From positions 234,296 through 298,295 of the forward strand of contig NZ_QJSW01000002.1 of NCBI RefSeq assembly GCF_003217495.1: a stretch of 64,000 nucleotides of DNA. The letters run 5' to 3'. This DNA comes from Paenibacillus barcinonensis (lineage in GTDB: Bacteria > Bacillota > Bacilli > Paenibacillales > Paenibacillaceae). Each line of letters begins with the position of its first letter. Position 1 is the first letter of the stretch. Shown here one piece after another: positions 32,712-41,259 of the stretch. Position numbers and translations under genes: made by a program. The notes beneath the pieces are model-generated. The model saw only the letters and a list, made by a program, of their open reading frames with translations. It had not been told where the DNA came from and did no database searches.

Positions 32712-32864
32712 TTACTTCTCTGTCAAACTGACTGTGATTTGACCAGTAGAGTATGTTGAATCTTGATTGATGATCAAATTTGATAACCCGTGTTCATCAC
32801 GTAACTCTTTCGCAATTCCAAATATCTTCTCATCGAGCAATTCAGTAAATTTTTCAATGTCCAA
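32712..32864 (-). CDS. Small hypothetical protein, 50 aa
   Basis: TTG 32864 with GGAGGCG upstream. MDIEKFTELLDEKIFGIAKE, ending GQITVSLTEK. Not recognised. Confidence 0.58.
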   Translation of the reverse strand: MDIEKFTELLDEKIFGIAKELRDEHGLSNLIINQDSTYSTGQITVSLTEK

Positions 32865-32892
32865 TTATTATCGCCTCCTCGGTACTGTGTTG

Positions 32893-33066
32893 TTATTCAG
32901 TTTCACTCAAAGGTTTATCAGGATAAAATCTATCATCTTCGCTATGAGTATCACAGGCATTTACAGGAATGAAGCTGTCTTTATTATCAGAGCCACTTAC
33001 GCGTCCATAGATATGTCCCGTATATATTGCTTGCTTGTCGCAATTAATGTGGTCGCAAGTTTTCAT
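32893..33066 (-). CDS. Small Cys/His protein, 57 aa
   Basis: Two Cys/His clusters (MKTCDHINCDKQ and NACDTHSEDD) could bind zinc. ATG after GAGAGACACAAAA. Not recognised. Confidence 0.6.
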   Translation of the reverse strand: MKTCDHINCDKQAIYTGHIYGRVSGSDNKDSFIPVNACDTHSEDDRFYPDKPLSETE

Positions 33067-33087
33067 TTTTGTGTCTCTCCCTTAGTA

Positions 33088-33351
33088 TTATTTTTTATAA
33101 ACTCGCAACTTTTCTTCCAAGTCCCCAAATGTAGTAGATGTTTTAATTACAGCCAACCGAATCTCTTCTAAAAGCTCGACAGGAATATTGGCATGATCTA
33201 AAACCGTCAACGCCCAAGAAAGATGGTGTGAGGCGTTCTGCATGTGAACCAGTGACTGGTATGCATAATCATCAAGTTTTCCGTTTTCTTTGAACGCTTC
33301 ATAGTTTGGTTGATGAGCAGTGTAACTTCCGAATTCTGCTTGTTTATTCAT
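33088..33351 (-). CDS. Hypothetical helical protein, 87 aa
   Basis: HMQNASHHLSWALTVLDHAN and EEIRLAVIKTSTTFGDLEEK, His-rich helices. ATG start. Just below an imperfect copy of the promoter motif (33398-33415). Not recognised. Confidence 0.7.
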   Translation of the reverse strand: MNKQAEFGSYTAHQPNYEAFKENGKLDDYAYQSLVHMQNASHHLSWALTVLDHANIPVELLEEIRLAVIKTSTTFGDLEEKLRVYKK

Positions 33352-33408
33352 TTCTCATAACTCCTTGGTTTTTATATAATACAAAATTTGTTTAATTATT
33401 TTTGTGTT

Positions 33409-33654
33409 TTACTTGATTTTGTAAAATTCTTTTTTACAGCACATCCAGAATGAATGGTTCTCATTTCCGTTGTCGTCTTCTATGTATGTTTCCTCATCTA
33501 TCGCAGCACAATCGTCGTATCTTTTTAACCTCAGCTCGTACATTCCCCCAACAGTGACTGGAACATTTCTAAGCTTGTCTACGATTTTAACATAGGTGGC
33601 TTCCTCCTCATTTGTTGTTGGCACTAAATCAGATTCGCTTATCTCAACATACAT
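33409..33654 (-). CDS. Small hypothetical protein, 81 aa
   Basis: ATG with AAGGGATGG upstream. ISESDLVPTTNEEEATYVKI, then GGMYELRLKRYDDCAAIDEE, ending MCCKKEFYKIK. First gene after the promoter motif at 33712. Confidence 0.7.
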   Translation of the reverse strand: MYVEISESDLVPTTNEEEATYVKIVDKLRNVPVTVGGMYELRLKRYDDCAAIDEETYIEDDNGNENHSFWMCCKKEFYKIK

Positions 33655-33711
33655 TCGACCATCCCTTTCGATCTGATATTCATATTATAACTCTATAACA
33701 ACATAAGTCAA

Positions 33712-33731
33712 GTATTATATTTGTGTTTATT
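33712..33731 (-). promoter_or_regulatory. Phage promoter-like motif
   Basis: Minus strand ATAAACACAAATATAATAC, about 58 nt before the 81-aa gene. Confidence 0.6.
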
Positions 33732-33739
33732 ATTTTGAA

Positions 33740-33755
33740 TGAAAACTATATTTTA
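33740..33755. repeat. Intergenic palindrome TRAAA-N6-TTTYA
   Basis: Exact copy, hexamer ACTATA, between the stop of the 51-aa gene and a promoter motif. Confidence 0.8.
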
Positions 33756-33760
33756 TCAAC

Positions 33761-33916
33761 TCACACATCAGTCAAAATATCCATCATCTTTTCAATAGTT
33801 TCATCATTCAAACCATTGACCTCTTTCCAATCATTCACTAAGAACTTTAATGGTGGACACTCTAGATCCCACCAAGATAGAAAGCTAAGCTGTTCAAGTT
33901 GCTTTACAGTAAACAT
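33761..33916 (-). CDS. Small hypothetical protein, 51 aa
   Basis: ATG 33916 with AAGGGG upstream. MFTVKQLEQLSFLSWWDLEC, ending KMMDILTDV. Immediately downstream of the primase gene. Confidence 0.62.
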   Translation of the reverse strand: MFTVKQLEQLSFLSWWDLECPPLKFLVNDWKEVNGLNDETIEKMMDILTDV

Positions 33917-33938
33917 TTAACACCCCTTATAATTAGTT

Positions 33939-35006
33939 TCATTTGGAAAATGTGCAAATACAATCATCCAAAAACGTATTGAATTGTTCTTTGCCCTTAT
34001 CAACAGGCGACATCTTGTCTGCAAATATATCTTTATTATCATACACATAATAGACTCGTCTACCCTTAATCTGCCTCAATTGATTTAAAACAAACTCTTC
34101 ATCCTTACCTTTATCCCACAAAAACACTAAATCAATATCAATCCCTAAATCTTTGAGAAGTTTAACCTGAACAGGAGACAGTCTATCTCCCTCTATGGAT
34201 ACAGAGTTTTTAATTCCCCATCCCCATAAGGTCATTGCTGTTTTTGCACCCTCAACAATGTACACTTTTTTCTTATCTTGAATATGAGCTCTAGATCTGT
34301 GTAAATTAAATAGTTCAATAGCTTTGCTACAAGGGTAAATATACGAATATTTTTTATGGGCAAGTAATTCTTTATCTTGACCGACATATCTACCTTTAAC
34401 GCCTATTAATTTCCCCATTGAGTTATGAATAGGTATACTCACTCTGTTCGTGGGTAAATGGTATCCAATACCAAACTCTCTTTGGGTATGAACATCTATT
34501 CCTTCACCAATCCAATCGTACCACCCATCTAAAATGAATTCATTTAAAACTCTGTCGTCTAGAACTGGATTGCTTGTCACTTCATAGATTTTAGGACGTT
34601 GCTTTTGTATATCCCTAAGCCACCAATTCCAATCGGTCTTCGGTTTCTCGTTAGGAAAGTTTGTTTCAGTGTGTTCATAACCTAGAGAGTTACATATGTA
34701 AGTTTTAATTTGATACAGTTTAGACCTGACTTCATCGAAGTTTTTACATTCGTATAAAACAAATCCAACCAGAGCATATATGTCTCCACTTATACCTTCT
34801 CCAACCAGTTCTGTATGAAGTGTCTCATTCAGGTAAATCTGTGCTCCCCGTGGATTTTTCGATCCGGGTAGTCTAGCTGTGACTAGATCGTCTCCGCTGC
34901 GTCCTGATTTAATCTTTATATCTAAACAGCCCAACTCTTCTAATAGCTGCCCAATTGTGCCTTCATCATATATTCGTTCTTTTAATAGTTTGAGCGAGTC
35001 AGACAC
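33939..35006 (-). CDS. DNA primase, TOPRIM type, without zinc-ligand cysteines
   Basis: 355 residues. TOPRIM: KVYIVEGAKTAMTLWGWGIK (catalytic Glu) and DLVFLWDKGKD (DxD-like). The N-terminal region PRGAQIYLNETLHTELVGEG, then SGDIYALVGFVLYE, aligns in layout with the zinc-binding domain of DnaG, but the metal-binding cysteines are absent. It should lay down primers for the DnaE polymerase with the helicase encoded 15 nt upstream; SPbeta YorJ is the likely counterpart. Confidence 0.85.
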   Translation of the reverse strand: MSDSLKLLKERIYDEGTIGQLLEELGCLDIKIKSGRSGDDLVTARLPGSKNPRGAQIYLNETLHTELVGEGISGDIYALVGFVLYECKNFDEVRSKLYQIKTYICNSLGYEHTETNFPNEKPKTDWNWWLRDIQKQRPKIYEVTSNPVLDDRVLNEFILDGWYDWIGEGIDVHTQREFGIGYHLPTNRVSIPIHNSMGKLIGVKGRYVGQDKELLAHKKYSYIYPCSKAIELFNLHRSRAHIQDKKKVYIVEGAKTAMTLWGWGIKNSVSIEGDRLSPVQVKLLKDLGIDIDLVFLWDKGKDEEFVLNQLRQIKGRRVYYVYDNKDIFADKMSPVDKGKEQFNTFLDDCICTFSK

Positions 35007-35020
35007 ATAACCTCCCCCTG

Positions 35021-36520
35021 TTAGTAATTATGATCATCGTAAACCGTTGTGAATCCAACTTCATACCATGTATTGATTCCAAAGTAAGGTTTTAACACCA
35101 ATACCTTTTGCCCAGTTTTGTTATCTGCTCCACGTCTATTCTTTCCATAGAATAGCAAGTAATATTGATGTCCCTTATCTCGTTTAAGAGGTTTATCTAT
35201 GTATGTTTGAGTAAAATCATCCCACTGATTTACTAATAACTCATGTTTACCACCTTCGTATTCATCATCCCACATAAACCTGCCCAAAATTAACACAGAT
35301 GCTTCGTTCTTGATTTTCTTTGCATCTCCTAAAGCATATTCATTGAGGAATCTCATCTTTAATGCTGTGTCTGCGAGTTGGACATTGATCCATACAGCTA
35401 GGTTCAACCCGCCACCATTAGGACGTGCAAGTTTATATATCTCCTTCATGTCTTCCACAAAACGTTCCCAACGAGCCATGCTTGCATCGCCTTCAGATGG
35501 CTTACCTGTATCTATGATGATCCGCTTAAGTCCTCTTGCTGCATAATGTTTAACAAGTTTTTTCACATCGTCCATGATGTAATTTTCCATGAAGACAAAA
35601 GTAATTAATTTTTCATCCCCGTCACACAGATCTTTTACCCATCTTACGGCCTTACGAAGTCTTTCTTTTTCATCATCACTAAATCCGCCTTCATTAAGTT
35701 TTTGCCTATCGACATATTCTTTCGTTCCTACACCCATCGCTGTAACAATTAACGCTTTTTTAAACTCAGAGATCGACTGCTCATTTGCTATAACTAAAAG
35801 TTTTTCTTTGTGCTGAATACATGACATGATAACTTTGTTTACAGTAAGACTCGTCTTACCACTACCACCGAATCCACCATACATATAAACATGCCCATAA
35901 TCCCATCCAGTGGTAATCTTAGTCATTCGCTTACTCTCATAGAATGGTAACCCAACCGTAGGATTCTCATCCCAGTCTGCAATTTCTTCGTCTAATCCTT
36001 CTAGCAAAAAATGCTCATCATATTTGTTATCACCGTCAATCCCTAATTGAAGAATCTTATCATTCCAATATGTATGTAATTGCTCTTTGGTCATCTTTTT
36101 GTAGTTGTACTTACCCTCATCCGTAATGACTCTTTCTCCAAAGTATTCAATCAGTTTATTGATCAGATTGTACTTTTTCACTTCGCCATAGTAAGCATCT
36201 AAATTATCCTCTTTGTCTCTTACCTCCGAAGATAGTTCGTGTATTGTTTCGAATCCTCCATATTTTTCATAGGTGGTAGAAGTATTTGTTTCGGCAACTA
36301 CCTGTGAGACTGATATGTCGTCAAAAACCTTGATTCCTTTTTCAGAAAGCTTTCTTCCCAATGTAAAAAAGAATCCGTAGGCCGTGTTCATAAACGATTT
36401 ATAATTTAGCTTTTCTTCAGAATAAAAATTATAGTTATCAGGATTTCTCCAGAACAAACCAGTTAGGTATCCTTCGGCTGCAACGATTTCTCTACTTAAT
36501 CTCTCTTTGATACTTGACAC
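35021..36520 (-). CDS. Replicative DNA helicase, DnaB-like
   Basis: 499 residues. RecA fold: Walker A YGGFGGSGKTSLTVN near 220, Walker B region RGLKRIIIDTGKPSEGD near 310, and a C-terminal basic finger region FYGKNRRGADNKTG. The N-terminal 170 residues are helical and resemble a primase-contact domain. GTG start. Neighbour of the primase, as in SPbeta (YorI). Confidence 0.88.
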   Translation of the reverse strand: MSSIKERLSREIVAAEGYLTGLFWRNPDNYNFYSEEKLNYKSFMNTAYGFFFTLGRKLSEKGIKVFDDISVSQVVAETNTSTTYEKYGGFETIHELSSEVRDKEDNLDAYYGEVKKYNLINKLIEYFGERVITDEGKYNYKKMTKEQLHTYWNDKILQLGIDGDNKYDEHFLLEGLDEEIADWDENPTVGLPFYESKRMTKITTGWDYGHVYMYGGFGGSGKTSLTVNKVIMSCIQHKEKLLVIANEQSISEFKKALIVTAMGVGTKEYVDRQKLNEGGFSDDEKERLRKAVRWVKDLCDGDEKLITFVFMENYIMDDVKKLVKHYAARGLKRIIIDTGKPSEGDASMARWERFVEDMKEIYKLARPNGGGLNLAVWINVQLADTALKMRFLNEYALGDAKKIKNEASVLILGRFMWDDEYEGGKHELLVNQWDDFTQTYIDKPLKRDKGHQYYLLFYGKNRRGADNKTGQKVLVLKPYFGINTWYEVGFTTVYDDHNY

Positions 36521-36530
36521 TTAATCCCCC

Positions 36531-37166
36531 CTATAAGAAGTCTGAAATATCATTACTGTTTGTCTTTTTAGGAGTGTAAGATATCTCTTCAATAATCGTA
36601 ACTTCTTTGTTTAGCTTTTGCTCTTGAACTTGTCTTTCTCTATTTCTACGTCTTACAAATGCTTCGTTTAATTTACCAATCATTATGCTTATACAGTAAT
36701 TTATTGATTTAACATCATTTGAACCGTCTAGTTTGTTCTTTAAGCTATTTCTAATCGTAAGTTCTGATAGGACATAGGCATCTAACATAAGTGAGAAATC
36801 TGGGCCAGTTCTCCACTTTCTAATTCTTTCTCCATTTTTAGTTTCGAATCCAGCCCTCAAATCTTTAAGCCTAGTAATATTTGATTTCGGGATTACAGTT
36901 AAATCATGAAGTTTTTCTATGTATTTGCATAATACATCCCAATTTTCATTTTCAATTTTGGTGTCTTCTACTTTCTTTTGAAACAAAGTAGCACATTTCT
37001 TATGAACTTTATTTTTCTTACTGTATGTTTCACCTTTCTTGCGTATTTTTTTACCATCAGGATCAAATTTATCTTTTGCATATTTATGTTGTGTTTCCAC
37101 TATAGTCATACTATCATCTAACATTGAGAATTCATTGCAATATTTGCACTTAACTGGTCTAGCCAG
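36531..37166 (-). CDS. Zinc-binding replication-associated protein with CTG start, 211 aa
   Basis: N-terminal CKYC and HKKC (VKCKYCNEF, VHKKCATLF) form a likely zinc site; the rest is helical and basic. It lies between helicase and ligase, so a helicase-loader or accessory role is possible but unproven. AAGGAGG is exactly 8 nt before CTG 37166; a TTG at 37190 lies inside the ligase gene and upstream of that site. Confidence 0.72.
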   Translation of the reverse strand: MARPVKCKYCNEFSMLDDSMTIVETQHKYAKDKFDPDGKKIRKKGETYSKKNKVHKKCATLFQKKVEDTKIENENWDVLCKYIEKLHDLTVIPKSNITRLKDLRAGFETKNGERIRKWRTGPDFSLMLDAYVLSELTIRNSLKNKLDGSNDVKSINYCISIMIGKLNEAFVRRRNRERQVQEQKLNKEVTIIEEISYTPKKTNSNDISDFL

Positions 37167-37179
37167 TTTAATCACCTCC

Positions 37180-38007
37180 TTAGAATACAAAACTTTCGAA
37201 CTCAGGTAATCTTAGCAAGTTGTTTTTGGTGTATCCTCGGTGTTTAACTACACACTTAATGACAGGATCAATGTAAACTGTATCCTCTGTCTCTTTCTTT
37301 TTAAGTTGCTGGAATACTCTATATCCCGCTTTTCTCTCGTTTGTACCAACAGCTAAACTCATTACTCCTACTATTCGTTTACCATCAGATAAAAGCCATC
37401 CAAATTCATTTTTCTTGTATCCAGCAATGTAGTATTCGCCTACCTCATACGCAATTACCTTCAACCATTTATCAGATCGCTTATCAACTTCATATTTTGA
37501 GCTGATATCCTTCAAAACTACTCCTTCAAGTTTTTGCTGCTTAGCGAGGTTGAAGTACTTAATTCCATTTCCTCTTATATAGATCGATTTCGCATAGTAA
37601 TCATTGTTTACGAAGGCATTAGATAGTATTTCTTTGCGCTCTATAAGAGGTTTGGAAATCACACTTTCACCTTCAAAGTTGATGATATCGAAAGCACAGA
37701 ATGCAACCCTATGCTTACTCTTCTTTGCCATGAACCGTTCCATGACAAATTCAAAGTTCGGCTTACCATCTGAATCAGTAACGATCAGTTCTCCATCAAG
37801 CGTTGTTCCTTTTTGAATTGGTATGTTTTCAACCAACTCAGGGAACTTGGCAGTAACATCATTGTTATGTCTTGTGTAGACTTTTACCTTATCCCTGTAA
37901 TCGATGATAAGGCGTATGCCATCGAGTTTAAGCTCTGTTAAGTGCAAATCACTATCGAATGGCAAGTTGTTTGGTGCTTTGTATAGTAACATTGGAGAAG
38001 TAAACAT
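37180..38007 (-). CDS. ATP-dependent DNA ligase
   Basis: 275 residues, a minimal ligase. Nucleotidyltransferase motifs: ELKLDGIR (adenylated Lys), TLDGELIV, FCAFDIINF, LEGVVLKD, DKWLKV. Seals nicks during phage replication; SPbeta LigB (YoqV) is comparable in size. ATG 38007 with GGGTG 6 nt upstream; an in-frame GTG at 38016 overlaps that site. Its TAA overlaps the ribosome site of the next gene. Confidence 0.93.
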   Translation of the reverse strand: MFTSPMLLYKAPNNLPFDSDLHLTELKLDGIRLIIDYRDKVKVYTRHNNDVTAKFPELVENIPIQKGTTLDGELIVTDSDGKPNFEFVMERFMAKKSKHRVAFCAFDIINFEGESVISKPLIERKEILSNAFVNNDYYAKSIYIRGNGIKYFNLAKQQKLEGVVLKDISSKYEVDKRSDKWLKVIAYEVGEYYIAGYKKNEFGWLLSDGKRIVGVMSLAVGTNERKAGYRVFQQLKKKETEDTVYIDPVIKCVVKHRGYTKNNLLRLPEFESFVF

Positions 38008-38085
38008 ATTAATCACCCATTTAAGTATATCAAACGGGATTATACAGTTTCATCGGTAATATATGTATAGTTTTATATACTACAC

Positions 38086-38184
38086 TTACTCACTTTTCTC
38101 CATAACTTCGTGATCCTTATTTTCTTTATCTTTATTATTATAGTGTTTTAATATATCGTCTACTGTTTTAAACTCTACTTCCAC
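38086..38184 (-). CDS. Very small acidic protein, 32 aa
   Basis: GTG-started frame MEVEFKTVDDILKHYNNKDK ending MEKSE. Ribosome site weak. It is the only coding-like content of the 38.02-38.2 kb gap. Confidence 0.4.
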   Translation of the reverse strand: MEVEFKTVDDILKHYNNKDKENKDHEVMEKSE

Positions 38185-38209
38185 TTACAATCAATCCAAT
38201 CTTTGTTTA

Positions 38210-38428
38210 TTAATTTTCTTCGCATTCATTTATTTCTACAAATCGCTTTGTGCCATCATCTGTATGACCGAAAAACATGTTTGCTGGTCTAGCCCATACA
38301 AGGTCATCCTCACCAATGTAGACAACTAGCACCTCTCTGGTTTCAGTGTGTCTTGCTAGTCTTATAAGTTTGTATAATCCACCCTTATAATGTCTAAATG
38401 ACTGACCCTTGTTTTCCTCGAAACTCAA
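38210..38428 (-). CDS. DUF1653-family protein, 72 aa
   Basis: FRHYKGGLYKLIRLARHTET followed by REVLVVYIGEDDLVWARPAN and MFF matches DUF1653 closely. Function unknown; the fold resembles small ligand- or nucleic-acid-binding barrels. TTG 38428 with AAGGGAGG 8 nt upstream. Confidence 0.85.
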   Translation of the reverse strand: MSFEENKGQSFRHYKGGLYKLIRLARHTETREVLVVYIGEDDLVWARPANMFFGHTDDGTKRFVEINECEEN

Positions 38429-38494
38429 CAAAATCACCTCCCTTATGATCTTCCATTCTCCGTATATCTTCCATTTCCTTATCCTATATTCTGA

Positions 38495-38510
38495 TGAAAC
38501 TGTACTTTTA
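38495..38510. repeat. Intergenic palindrome TRAAA-N6-TTTYA
   Basis: Exact copy, hexamer CTGTAC, between the DUF1653 gene and the zinc-finger gene. Confidence 0.8.
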
Positions 38511-38541
38511 CTTAGAACTTCTCTCAGAACGTTTTTTTATA

Positions 38542-38919
38542 TCATTGCTCTACCCACTTGTGCTTCAGTGCACCTTTACGCTTCAATCGCAACGCATTTT
38601 CACTTGGCTTGACAAACTCTTTCATCATAGACATCTTTCCATACTTGTCGTATTGCCAGCCATCCTTACCTGTACCTCTGCAATCGGGACAAGCGTAACC
38701 TGTATCCCAAATGCTTGCTCGTTCAACCCCTCCGCCGTTGCACCATTTGCAGTCCGGAAGGATCGAGAGGAGATAATCTTCCGACTCCTTGAAAAGTTCC
38801 CATTGTGTATACCAGTACTTTTTTAATTCTTTTTTTGTTTTGCGTGATGTCAATTGAATATCCCCGTTATTACGTTCATAATACTTCCAGTGTTTATCTA
38901 TGTATGTGGTATTATTGAT
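38542..38919 (-). CDS. DnaJ-type zinc-finger protein with near-cognate start, 125 aa
   Basis: CKWCNGGG and CPDCRGTG are a pair of CxxCxGxG repeats forming one DnaJ-like zinc centre without a J domain. AAGGAGG is 8 nt before ATC 38919 (and 5 nt before ATT 38922). The upstream in-frame ATG 38955 and TTG 38970 lie at the predicted transcript start and have no ribosome site. Confidence 0.7.
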   Translation of the reverse strand: MNNTTYIDKHWKYYERNNGDIQLTSRKTKKELKKYWYTQWELFKESEDYLLSILPDCKWCNGGGVERASIWDTGYACPDCRGTGKDGWQYDKYGKMSMMKEFVKPSENALRLKRKGALKHKWVEQ

Positions 38920-38970
38920 AATTAGCTCCTCCTTTAATTTTATGTTACCATACATATTTTTATTCTTCAA

Positions 38971-38990
38971 GTATTATTTTTGTCTTATTA
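38971..38990 (-). promoter_or_regulatory. Phage promoter-like motif overlapping the HTH gene stop
   Basis: Minus strand TAATAAGACAAAAATAATAC; starts at the stop codon of the HTH gene. Confidence 0.5.
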
Positions 38991-39263
38991 AATAATCTTC
39001 AGTTCCATGTCCAATGCTAACGCTAACTTAATTAACACCTCAATACTGGGAACATTATCATCCTCAGTTAAATCGACAATTGATTTTTCACTAACTTGAG
39101 CTTTCAGTGCGAGATCTGTATTACTAATCCCCTCGTCTGTTTGTTTTCTCAATATAGCCACACATAGTTTGGCAGACAGTGCGATCATCTTCTTTCTAAC
39201 TTCTGAATCATAATCAAGCGATTCTTTAATTTCAGTCCATCTTTTAAGGTTTTTAACTTCCAC
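38988..39263 (-). CDS. HTH protein, Xre/HigA-like
   Basis: 91 residues. The C-terminal half, GISNTDLALKAQVSEKSIVD then DDNVPSIEVLIKLALALDME, is a typical Xre helix-turn-helix; the N-terminal half is a charged helix. Could be a repressor or orphan antitoxin; no toxin gene is adjacent. GTG or ATG start near 39263. Confidence 0.75.
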   Translation of the reverse strand: MEVKNLKRWTEIKESLDYDSEVRKKMIALSAKLCVAILRKQTDEGISNTDLALKAQVSEKSIVDLTEDDNVPSIEVLIKLALALDMELKII

Positions 39264-39319
39264 TCTTCATCCTCATTTCTATATGAATTCAACCTTTTAT
39301 AGATATCTTCTTTAAAGTA

Positions 39320-39490
39320 CTAAACGGATTCTTTTCTTGCTCTGTTGAAATGCGTTCTGAACCGATCTAAAACCCAATCTCGGTCATAATGATTATCGTC
39401 AGCGACTTCATTACATGTCTGCAATACTTCATCTACAAGTTCGTCGATACGCTCTATAGCTTTTTTGTATAGTTTTTTATCGTCATCCAA
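39320..39490 (-). CDS. Small acidic protein, 56 aa
   Basis: TTG 39490 with AGGGAG 8 nt upstream. LDDDKKLYKKAIERIDELVD, ending NRARKESV. Not recognised. Confidence 0.6.
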   Translation of the reverse strand: MDDDKKLYKKAIERIDELVDEVLQTCNEVADDNHYDRDWVLDRFRTHFNRARKESV

Positions 39491-39502
39491 ACCAGCCACT
39501 CC

Positions 39503-39949
39503 CTACTTTTTGTCTTTAATCTTCAAGTTTCTATGTAACTCCAAATCAAGAGCTCCAAATACTTCTGATTCAATCTCATATTTCTTAGGCAATAAATCTT
39601 TGGGAGACCAATTTGAATAAACGTTTCTCATATGATCGCCAAAAATCGAATACATTTTCCACCCGAAACGTTCCATCTTTGCCATTGAGCCATAGTCAAT
39701 CTTAACAATTGCAGGGAAAACATCTACGTCTTGTTCCTCCTTAATCCTCTTGGCTAGTTTGTATGAAGTTTTAGTAATTAAAGCCTTATTCCCTCTGCTC
39801 ATATTCTGATTGACCAGAAGTTCCATGACTGGCTTCCACTTGTCGTTGTCATACTCTTGTCTAATTTCTTCCCATAATTCATCATCTTCATCACTGTGCC
39901 AATCCCACGAATCCGCTTTGAGCTTCTTGAATAAATGGTAATGCTGCAT
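39503..39949 (-). CDS. Hypothetical protein, 148 aa
   Basis: Begins MQHYHLFKKLKADSWDWHSD; contains FPAIVKIDYGSMAKMERFGW; ends LKIKDKK. Mixed charge. Not recognised. Confidence 0.74.
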   Translation of the reverse strand: MQHYHLFKKLKADSWDWHSDEDDELWEEIRQEYDNDKWKPVMELLVNQNMSRGNKALITKTSYKLAKRIKEEQDVDVFPAIVKIDYGSMAKMERFGWKMYSIFGDHMRNVYSNWSPKDLLPKKYEIESEVFGALDLELHRNLKIKDKK

Positions 39950-39981
39950 ATTATCTCCTCATCTCTTGAATAATGCTTAAT

Positions 39982-40263
39982 TTATCTTCTGTCTACCAAA
40001 TAAATTGTATGGCCTATTTTCTCCAATTCATCTTTCATATGTATCGCGAACTTCTCTGCAATCGCTCCAGACATACCATATGAACCACTCAACCATATAG
40101 CATACTCATCCTTGATTACTACATCTACCGCTGTCGACCATCCCCAAGGTTGCTTGCTGTTACCCAGAGCAAATGACATTTCTTGAGGTAGATTGCTCAC
40201 TAGCTTATCAACTTCTTCTTCTGTTATCTTTCTATCTGAAATCAAATCAATGCTCCAACCCAT
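39982..40263 (-). CDS. Hypothetical protein, 93 aa
   Basis: MGWSIDLISDRKITEEEVDK, WGWSTAVDVVIKDEYAIWLS. Alpha/beta. Not recognised. Confidence 0.72.
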   Translation of the reverse strand: MGWSIDLISDRKITEEEVDKLVSNLPQEMSFALGNSKQPWGWSTAVDVVIKDEYAIWLSGSYGMSGAIAEKFAIHMKDELEKIGHTIYLVDRR

Positions 40264-40284
40264 ATTCGCCTAATCTCCTTTCTG

Positions 40285-40300
40285 TAAAAGTAAACTTTCA
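40285..40300. repeat. Intergenic palindrome TRAAA-N6-TTTYA
   Basis: Exact copy, hexamer GTAAAC, between the 57-aa stop and AAAGGAG of the 93-aa gene. Confidence 0.8.
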
Positions 40301-40305
40301 TTTGA

Positions 40306-40479
40306 TTATTTCAACAGAGATTTGGCATAAGATAAGCTTTCCACCACATTTCCTGCTCGTTCTCCTGCTAGTACTTTTTCAAATTGATCAGTAATCCATT
40401 TTAACGCATCCTTAAGTTCATCTACGCGCGGCTGAACTTCATGTGTTTCACTTACTGAAAATGACTTTAGATCTTCCAC
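40306..40479 (-). CDS. Small hypothetical protein, 57 aa
   Basis: GTG 40479 with GGGGGTG upstream. MEDLKSFSVSETHEVQPRVD, ending ESLSYAKSLLK; helical. Not recognised. Confidence 0.62.
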   Translation of the reverse strand: MEDLKSFSVSETHEVQPRVDELKDALKWITDQFEKVLAGERAGNVVESLSYAKSLLK

Positions 40480-40498
40480 AGCTTCACCCCCGTAAAAC

Positions 40499-40684
40499 CT
40501 ATTTGCGTATCGATTTCAGTACCTCTTCTTCAGACCATCCCAACTTATAAAGAGTCAATGCTCCTATTGCTGCATCCATGTCACCATAAGTTACAATTGC
40601 TATTTCTTTTGCGAAATCGTACTCTAGCTCATGTGTCCCCGTTAAAAATTCTAATACATCTGCCTGTTTTTCATTCAAACTCAT
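40499..40684 (-). CDS. Small helical protein, 61 aa
   Basis: EKQADVLEFLTGTHELEYDF and LTLYKLGWSEEEVLKSIRK. Not recognised. Confidence 0.67.
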   Translation of the reverse strand: MSLNEKQADVLEFLTGTHELEYDFAKEIAIVTYGDMDAAIGALTLYKLGWSEEEVLKSIRK

Positions 40685-40706
40685 TTATACTCTCCCCTAT
40701 TCTATG

Positions 40707-40722
40707 TAAAAGAAAGATTTTA
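40707..40722. repeat. Intergenic palindrome TRAAA-N6-TTTYA
   Basis: Exact copy, hexamer GAAAGA; right end coincides with the stop of the 66-aa gene. Confidence 0.8.
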
Positions 40723-40920
40723 AATAAACTTAAAGTCACTCATTTTGAATGTGAAACCGCCATATGAGCTGCTAAGTTGTTTTGTTACGGCATCGTCAAA
40801 CTCCACCAAATACAAGTCTTCAGAATTGCTTGTTCGGATCGGACTCCCTTTTATCGTTCCTGATTTACCAATAGCATCTTTCCAAACTGTTGAATCGTTA
40901 ATTATAACTCTTTTGTTCAT
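40720..40920 (-). CDS. Small hypothetical protein, 66 aa
   Basis: ATG 40920 after AAGGGTGAGG. MNKRVIINDSTVWKDAIGKS, GGFTFKMSDFKFI. SH3-like beta pattern, not assigned. An upstream in-frame ATG lies inside the palindrome. Confidence 0.66.
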   Translation of the reverse strand: MNKRVIINDSTVWKDAIGKSGTIKGSPIRTSNSEDLYLVEFDDAVTKQLSSSYGGFTFKMSDFKFI

Positions 40921-40942
40921 CCCTACCTCACCCTTTTCTCCG

Positions 40943-40958
40943 TGAAAGGAAAATTTCA
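40943..40958. repeat. Intergenic palindrome TRAAA-N6-TTTYA
   Basis: Exact copy, hexamer GGAAAA, upstream of the 66-aa gene's ribosome site. Confidence 0.8.
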
Positions 40959-40967
40959 TATTGATTC

Positions 40968-41219
40968 TTAATGTTTTTTGTCTTTAGGTAGCGCCAATAC
41001 AACCAAAATACCAACTACAAATGTCAGTGCCATCACTTTCAGCATTTGAGACTCAAATGTATCAGAAGGATATACTGATCCCATATATATCTCTTGCTCC
41101 AACTCTTCTAAAAAACGTTCATTCAGTCGAAATAACTCCGCACCAAATATATAAAGTAGTCCTTCAATAGTGATTAATCCAGCTAAAACAATGAGTCCTA
41201 TCGACTTTGCTTTACTCAT
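40968..41219 (-). CDS. Small membrane protein, 83 aa
   Basis: Two membrane segments (SIGLIVLAGLITIEGLLYIF; MLKVMALTFVVGILVVLALP) with an acidic loop. ATG 41219 after GTGAGG. Confidence 0.7.
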   Translation of the reverse strand: MSKAKSIGLIVLAGLITIEGLLYIFGAELFRLNERFLEELEQEIYMGSVYPSDTFESQMLKVMALTFVVGILVVLALPKDKKH

Positions 41220-41259
41220 TTCAAACCTCACTCTCCAAGAATTGTACGTTTCATATTAA

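Noticed and set aside
38988..39490. Toxin-antitoxin module around the Xre-like gene
   Set aside because: Neighbouring small protein shows no toxin motif; only the HTH protein is supported.
40921..40959. ATG at 40959 as start of the 66-aa protein
   Set aside because: It sits inside the palindrome with no ribosome site; ATG 40920 follows AAGGGTGAGG.
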